From assembly GCA_023257755.1 (NCBI GenBank), contig JALRBM010000090.1, positions 1 through 6,443 of the forward strand: a stretch of 6,443 bases of DNA, in the 5' to 3' direction. The position numbers and the translations under genes are program-made. The notes beneath the pieces were generated by a model that did not search any database, had not been told where the DNA came from, and saw only the letters and a program-made list of their open reading frames with translations. This DNA comes from Candidatus Saccharimonadia bacterium (GTDB lineage: Bacteria > Patescibacteriota > Saccharimonadia > Saccharimonadales > Saccharimonadaceae). This document shows positions 6,383 to 6,443 of the stretch, one piece after another (within the stretch, counting starts at the first letter, position 1; each line of letters opens with the position of its first letter).

Positions 6383-6393
6383 ATGCCAATAGT

Positions 6394-6422
6394 ATCATAT
6401 CATGCAACAGGGGTGTAGGCAA
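6394..6422 (-). promoter_or_regulatory. promoter of the tRNA-Leu gene
   Basis: On the - strand, TTGCCT (complement of 6417-6422) serves as -35 and TATGAT (complement of 6394-6399) as -10, with an ideal 17-base spacer. The matches are four of six and five of six. Transcription would start near 6387, leaving only about 4-5 bases of leader before the tRNA. The sequence beyond (6423-6443) is AT-rich, as is common upstream of stable-RNA promoters. Nothing else is seen in the window's last bases. Confidence 0.65.
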
Positions 6423-6443
6423 TGATAAATACTTATTTTAATA

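Noticed and set aside
1..6443. Possible alternative genetic code (UGA recoding), because none of the five genes ends in TGA.
   Set aside because: No gene contains an in-frame TGA and all proteins have normal lengths under the standard code; five stops are too few to mean anything.

Overview
The window holds five co-directional protein genes on the + strand, packed head to tail, followed by a short gene-poor stretch and a tRNA gene pointing back at them. In order: the 3' two-thirds of tyrS (tyrosyl-tRNA synthetase, cut by the window edge), a phosphoglucomutase/phosphomannomutase-family gene, recG (replication-fork helicase), an unnamed gene whose product carries the full metal-ligand pattern of the zinc phospholipase C / S1-P1 nuclease fold, and rsmD (16S rRNA guanine methyltransferase). 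Gaps after pgm are 6, 9 and 0 bases, so pgm-recG-PLC-like-rsmD very probably form one transcription unit. A good -10 box and a strong ribosome binding site precede pgm. The unit ends in a terminator hairpin that contains the rsmD stop codon.

The content is housekeeping: translation, sugar-phosphate metabolism, DNA repair and ribosome modification. Coding GC is roughly 50%. Very short intergenic spaces, absence of clear Shine-Dalgarno sequences before recG and the PLC-like gene, and the style of the proteins would fit a reduced-genome bacterium such as a Candidate Phyla Radiation member (Saccharibacteria is my best guess). This is an impression from gene content and not proof. All five stop codons are TAA or TAG.

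The least ordinary part is the last 370 bases. Between the rsmD terminator and the tRNA lies about 160 bases at about two-thirds GC. It can fold into a 13-bp hairpin and then a nested multi-stem domain, and it is closed by a 15-bp perfect inverted repeat that looks like a bidirectional terminator. It could be a small structured RNA, or a 51-codon arginine-rich ORF, or only spacer. The tRNA-Leu(CAG) on the - strand has good D, anticodon, variable and T arms and an encoded CCA, but its two acceptor strands do not match in the normal register. It looks like the 5' half of one tRNA joined to the 3' end of another. A well-spaced promoter lies immediately upstream of it.

I see no CRISPR array, insertion sequence, phage gene or defence system. 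The best candidates for something undescribed are the PLC-like protein with no export signal, the mismatched tRNA-Leu, and the GC-rich structured intergenic element.
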